Assembly (NCBI GenBank): GCA_021604605.1
Contig: BQJH01000085.1
Coordinates: 1-10,451, forward strand
From: Hyphococcus sp.
Lineage (GTDB): Bacteria; Pseudomonadota; Alphaproteobacteria; Caulobacterales; Parvularculaceae
Reading direction: 5' to 3'
DNA: 10,451 bases
Position 1 is the stretch's first letter, and each line of letters starts with the position of its first letter. Below are positions 7,094 to 10,451 of this stretch, piece by piece. A model generated the notes under the pieces. The model did not search any database. It worked only from the letters and a program-made list of their open reading frames with translations, and was not told where the DNA came from. Position numbers and translations under genes: made by a program.

Positions 7094-8697
7094 GTGGGGT
7101 GAGTGTATTCGATCTTTTTGATGAGACGTCGCGAGAATATTCTGACAAGACTTTTCTCTATACGCCAAGTGAGACGGCTAAAGTTTATAATCTTGACGTT
7201 GCTGATTACTCCTATGGCGAAGCTGCCGCTATTGTTGCTGAGCTAAAACAAAAATACGCCGCCCTAAAGGTAGGTGCGGGCGTGCGCATTGGTCTTGCTT
7301 TTGAAAACCGCCCGGCGTTTTTTCTTCATTTTTTAGCGATCAATGCGCTAGGCGCATCAATACAACCGTTGAACACGGCCATGGCGGCGGAGGAATTGCG
7401 CTACCAACTTGAGCATAGCGAAGCAGATCTTGTTGTTGCTGATCCATCACTTGTGGAGCAATTGAAATCTATCTCGCCTTGCGCAGTTGTTGTACCGGAT
7501 GACCTCGATCAGGCTGCGCCGATAAATAAAAGTGTGGTCGCTTCGGATGATCCAGCCACCCGTGAAGCGGCAATTCTTTACACATCTGGCACCACAGGTC
7601 AGCCAAAGGGGTGTATTCTTTCAAATGAATATTTTCGCGCTATTGGCGATATATATACAAATCTTGGCGGGCACTGTGTATTTGAACCGGGGAAGGAGCG
7701 TATTATCACGCCCTTACCCGTAACTCATATGAATGCGCTGGCGTGTTCGTTTATGGCGGCAATGCAGAATGGCGCCTGCCTTGTCCAGCTTGATCGGTTT
7801 CATCCTAAAACCTGGTGGAATACATTGCGCGAGTCCCGTGCGAGCATCATGCATTATCTTGGGGTTATGCCGGCGATGTTGTTGAACGCACCGGAAAATT
7901 CTGAGGATGAATTTAGCGAGCAGATCAAGTTTGCATTTGGCGCCGGGTGTGATCCGCGCCACCACGAGCGATTTGAAAAGCGTTTCGGCATAAAGCTGAT
8001 TGAGGCTTGGGCGATGACGGAAACGGGCGCTGGCGCCTGGATCACCGCATCTACAGAACCGCGTCATGTTGGGACGCGGTGCTTCGGGAAGGCGCCGGAC
8101 GGTCTTGAGTGGAAGCTGATTGATGAAGAGGGCGGCGATGTCTCTGGTGATGTGCCGGGTGAGTTATTAGTGCGCCGGCGCGGTGATAATCCCCGCCAGT
8201 TTTTCTTCAGTGAGTATTATAAAGATGAAAACGCGACACAAGAAGCTTGGGCGGGTGGCTGGTTTCATACGGGCGATGTGGTGCGGGTTGATGAAAACGG
8301 TTACTTTTATTTTGTCGACCGTCGTAAAAATGTCATTCGCCGCAGCGGAGAAAACATAGCTGCGATTGAAGTTGAAAGTGTATTGATGCGCCATGACGGC
8401 GCCGCGAACTGTGTTGTCGTTCCTGTGCCGGATGAGATTCGCGGTGATGAGGTAGCGGCTCTTATTGTTCCAAATGGTGAAGTGGGCGAAGAGTTGGCGC
8501 GATCTATTTTCGATTATGCAATGGAAAATCTCGTCTATTTTAAAGCGCCGGCTTATATCGCGTTTGTAGATAAGATCCCCATGACAGCTTCAGAAAAAGT
8601 AAAACGCGGTGACGCCAAAATTATTGCACGTGATTTGGTTGAGCGCGGCGATGTGTTCAATTATGGGCCGTTTAAGAAATCGAAGAAGGCTGGTTGA
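7090..8697 (+). CDS. AMP-forming acyl-CoA ligase (ANL superfamily, CaiC-like)
   Basis: Activates a carboxylic acid with ATP and CoA to its CoA thioester through an acyl-adenylate. At 535 residues it is full length. The motifs in order are: ILYTSGTTGQPKG phosphate loop at 162-174, EAWAMTETGAG at 305-315 (adenine and acid pocket), GWFHTGDVV with Asp396, the hinge DRRKNVIRRSGENIA at 410-424, and the C-terminal lysine in MTASEKVKR (Lys503), so it should be active. The overall style is that of the crotonobetaine/carnitine-type or 'ATP-dependent acyl-CoA ligase' group, not acetyl-CoA synthetase; the substrate is not readable. The ATG at 7090 overlaps the MarR stop and follows GAGGG (7081-7085). Context next to IorAB, a thiolase-like protein and DUF35 suggests an aryl- or alkyl-substituted acid, possibly the free-acid counterpart of the IorAB product. 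Confidence 0.88.
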   Translation: MSGVSVFDLFDETSREYSDKTFLYTPSETAKVYNLDVADYSYGEAAAIVAELKQKYAALKVGAGVRIGLAFENRPAFFLHFLAINALGASIQPLNTAMAAEELRYQLEHSEADLVVADPSLVEQLKSISPCAVVVPDDLDQAAPINKSVVASDDPATREAAILYTSGTTGQPKGCILSNEYFRAIGDIYTNLGGHCVFEPGKERIITPLPVTHMNALACSFMAAMQNGACLVQLDRFHPKTWWNTLRESRASIMHYLGVMPAMLLNAPENSEDEFSEQIKFAFGAGCDPRHHERFEKRFGIKLIEAWAMTETGAGAWITASTEPRHVGTRCFGKAPDGLEWKLIDEEGGDVSGDVPGELLVRRRGDNPRQFFFSEYYKDENATQEAWAGGWFHTGDVVRVDENGYFYFVDRRKNVIRRSGENIAAIEVESVLMRHDGAANCVVVPVPDEIRGDEVAALIVPNGEVGEELARSIFDYAMENLVYFKAPAYIAFVDKIPMTASEKVKRGDAKIIARDLVERGDVFNYGPFKKSKKAG

Positions 8698-9884
8698 TGA
8701 CGGGAGCGAGGAAACGACAATCCTATGATGGCGTCGTTCTCGCGGCGCCGGTAACGGTTCCCTATCAGCGATACTCGGTGGAATCCGCCCATTGGTGGAT
8801 CGGTCGCGCGTTAAGGGGGCTGAGTGATGCATCAAACCTGTCGGCAAATGATATAGATGGTTTTTGTGTTGCCTCTTTTTCCCTGGCGCCGGATACAGCG
8901 GTAGCTTTAACACAACATTTTGGCTTGTCGCCCCGGTGGCTTGATCATATTCCCATGGGCGGTGCTGCGGGTGTCGTCGCCTTAAGACGAGCGGCGCGCG
9001 CTGTACAAAGTGGAGATGCGGAAGTTGTCGCTTGTATTGGCGGGGACACAAATCACGTCAATTCCTTTCGCAACATGCTTGGAAGCTTTAGCCGTTTCTC
9101 ACAGGATGCATCCTATCCTTACGGTTCTGCGGGGCCTAATGGCAGCTTTGCTCTCTTAACGCGCAACTATATGAATATGTATGGCGCCGCCCGCGAAGAT
9201 TTTGGCAAGCTTTGTGTCGCGCAACGCGAGAACGCATTGCACTTTCCTCATGCATTGATGAAAAAGCCTCTATCCCTAGAGCAATATATGGATGCACGTC
9301 CGATTGCCGATCCAATTCATTTATTTGACTGTGTAATGCCATGTGCGGGTGCGGAAGGCTTTCTTGTGATGCGCGAAGAAATGGCACAAGCGCAAGGCCT
9401 TGCTTATGTGAATATTTTATCTGCTATTGAACGTCACAACGCTTTTCCCGATGATCCAATACAACATCGTGGTGGGTGGGCGCTTGACCATGATGAGCTT
9501 TGGGCGATGGCGGGTATTAAGCCTGGTGATGTCGATCTTTTGCAGACCTATGATGATTATCCGGTTATTTCGATGATGCAGATTGAAGATCTTGGATTTT
9601 GCCGTAAAGGCGAAGCGAAAGATTTTGTACAGTCTCATGAATTGACCGTAAACGGATCATTTCCCCACAATACATCTGGCGGGCAGCTGTCTGTCGGGCA
9701 GGCCGGCGCCGCTGGTGGCTTTATCGGCCTTGTTGAAGCGATCAGGCAGCTCAATGGCGCAGCGCTTGGCGCACAAGTTAAAGATGCGAAAATTGCGGCT
9801 GTTTCCGGCTTCGGCATGATTAACTATGATCGTGGTCTCTGCACTGGCGCGGCTATACTCGCAAGTGGGGGGGCTCATGGTTGA
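8697..9884 (+). CDS. Thiolase-fold protein, SCP2/lipid-transfer type, lacking nucleophilic Cys
   Basis: Member of the thiolase superfamily (395 residues, usual length) in the lipid-transfer/SCP-x-like branch. The block that normally carries the acyl-accepting cysteine (CASG) reads HIPMGGAAGVVALRRA, with Gly89 in the cysteine position, so classical Claisen chemistry through an acyl-enzyme is unlikely. The C-terminal block PHNTSGGQLSVGQAGAAGG (323-341) and a late Cys382-Thr-Gly are kept. QTYDDYPV (283-290) supplies tyrosines in the region where the Ltp2 aldolase uses catalytic tyrosines; exact equivalence is my inference. The immediate DUF35 partner downstream supports a retro-aldolase or DUF35-dependent thiolase complex, as in Ltp2-ChsH2 or BbsAB. 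The start chosen is ATG 8697, which overlaps the ligase TGA and has GAAGAAGG 7 bases upstream; the in-frame TTG at 8694 adds one residue and is less likely. A run of seven Gs lies just before the end. Confidence 0.85.
   Translation: MTGARKRQSYDGVVLAAPVTVPYQRYSVESAHWWIGRALRGLSDASNLSANDIDGFCVASFSLAPDTAVALTQHFGLSPRWLDHIPMGGAAGVVALRRAARAVQSGDAEVVACIGGDTNHVNSFRNMLGSFSRFSQDASYPYGSAGPNGSFALLTRNYMNMYGAAREDFGKLCVAQRENALHFPHALMKKPLSLEQYMDARPIADPIHLFDCVMPCAGAEGFLVMREEMAQAQGLAYVNILSAIERHNAFPDDPIQHRGGWALDHDELWAMAGIKPGDVDLLQTYDDYPVISMMQIEDLGFCRKGEAKDFVQSHELTVNGSFPHNTSGGQLSVGQAGAAGGFIGLVEAIRQLNGAALGAQVKDAKIAAVSGFGMINYDRGLCTGAAILASGGAHG
9867..9873 (+). repeat. Seven-G run before the DUF35 start
   Basis: The last codons of the thiolase-fold gene contain GGGGGGG, ending 3 bases before the ATG of the next gene. 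It can serve as a G-rich ribosome site. It is also a slippery homopolymer: loss of one G, or a +1 ribosomal shift, would put the thiolase-fold protein in one frame with the DUF35-SDR protein. Confidence 0.5.
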
Positions 9885-10451
9885 CGCGCTTTCACCGCCG
9901 CCCAAGAAACACCCAACACGCCGGACACGCGTTCCGACACCGCCGCCCATGGCGAGAAGTCGCGCCGGATTGACGTTCACGGCTTATGCAGCCCGAGGGG
10001 AATTCCGGTTACAGCATTGCAAAGAATGCGGAACGGTTGCCTATCCGCCGCGAGACGCCTGCGCTTCGTGCTGGTCTGACGAGCTTGAGTGGCGACTGCT
10101 TCCGCCAGACGGTGAGTTGTTGGCGGATACGGTGGTTCACGCCAGTACAAACTCATATTTCCGAGACCGGATGCCATTGCGTCTTGGTGCGGTTAAACTA
10201 TCGGGCGGACCTGTCGTTGTTGCGTTTATTCATGCCGATGCAGCGGAAACAGGAAGCGTTCGAATTTTTGCGCGGACAGATAAGTCGGGTCAGGGTGTTT
10301 TATTCGCTTTGCCTGCAGAGGACACTATAAATATGGCCGATGATAAAGCGCTTAGAGAATTGACCTGTGACCCGAAGCATCGGCGCATCCTGGTTACCGA
10401 TGTGCGAACGCCAATGGGTAATGCTATGGCGCGCGCCGCCCTCGAAGCGGG
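9877..10451 (+). CDS. Zn-ribbon/OB-fold (DUF35) protein fused to SDR-like domain, 5' part
   Basis: The frame is open from ATG 9877 to the window edge (191 codons seen), overlapping the thiolase stop. Residues 1-30 are basic and proline-rich (SPPPKKHPTRRTRVPTPPP); ATG 9949 (Met25) is an alternative start. GEFRLQHCKECG with Cys48 and Cys51, then CASC with Cys62 and Cys65, form the zinc ribbon. Residues about 69-145 are the OB-fold typical of DUF35 (VVHASTNSYFRDRMPLRLGAVKL, VVVAFIHAD). This domain binds and assists thiolase-fold partners on CoA thioesters. After a short linker, HRRILVTDVRTPMGNAMARA (168-187) matches the first strand, loop and helix of a short-chain dehydrogenase. The usual TGxxxGxG reads TDVRTPMG, so two of three glycines are replaced. 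The rest of the SDR, including any YxxxK site, lies outside. The DUF35 part is secure and the SDR part probable. Confidence 0.82.
   Translation, partial: MVDALSPPPKKHPTRRTRVPTPPPMARSRAGLTFTAYAARGEFRLQHCKECGTVAYPPRDACASCWSDELEWRLLPPDGELLADTVVHASTNSYFRDRMPLRLGAVKLSGGPVVVAFIHADAAETGSVRIFARTDKSGQGVLFALPAEDTINMADDKALRELTCDPKHRRILVTDVRTPMGNAMARAALEA

Noticed and set aside
8694..8696. TTG as start of the thiolase-fold gene
   Set aside because: The adjacent ATG at 8697 has a good GAAGAAGG site at 7-base spacing; the TTG adds only one residue.

Overview
The window looks like a chromosomal metabolic region from a proteobacterium, most likely an alphaproteobacterium. This rests on protein style only: the MPEKR-type GltD N-terminus, the 717-residue indolepyruvate oxidoreductase alpha subunit with its degenerate CxxDxxC ferredoxin motif, and the long beta subunit. 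There is no rRNA or other taxonomic marker. Base composition is moderate, with abundant GGCGCC, and the one intergenic gap is visibly richer in A/T. I see no mobile element, tRNA, rRNA or CRISPR array.

Layout. Positions 1-2298, minus strand: the nitrogen-assimilation pair gltD followed by gltB (glutamate synthase small and large subunits). gltB runs off the left edge. Positions 2299-2880: a 582-base divergent control region with no convincing gene. It holds a 15-base perfect palindrome, a promoter-like TTCACT-18-TATAAT overlapping a second palindrome, and a stem-loop able to form in a leader RNA. Positions 2881 to beyond 10451, plus strand: one very compact operon in which each gene overlaps or abuts the next. 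Its order is iorA, iorB (with a long C-terminal extension), a MarR-family regulator, a CoA ligase of the ANL family, a thiolase-fold protein lacking the nucleophilic cysteine, and a Zn-ribbon/OB-fold (DUF35) protein fused in frame to the start of a short-chain-dehydrogenase-like domain, which runs off the right edge.

How it could work together (inference). IorAB would convert an aryl- or other 2-oxoacid, formed by transamination of an amino acid, to an acyl-CoA with reduction of ferredoxin. The CoA ligase would activate a related free acid. The thiolase-fold protein with its DUF35 partner resembles the Ltp2/ChsH2 retro-aldolase and BbsAB-type thiolase/OB-fold pairs, so a carbon-carbon cleavage or condensation on a CoA thioester is plausible, with the SDR-like domain acting as a dehydrogenase or pseudo-dehydrogenase. 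The MarR protein is the obvious candidate to sense a pathway intermediate. The substrate cannot be read from the sequence. The most interesting points are the DUF35-SDR fusion with an abnormal nucleotide-binding loop, the Cys-less thiolase next to it, and the seven-G run at their junction.
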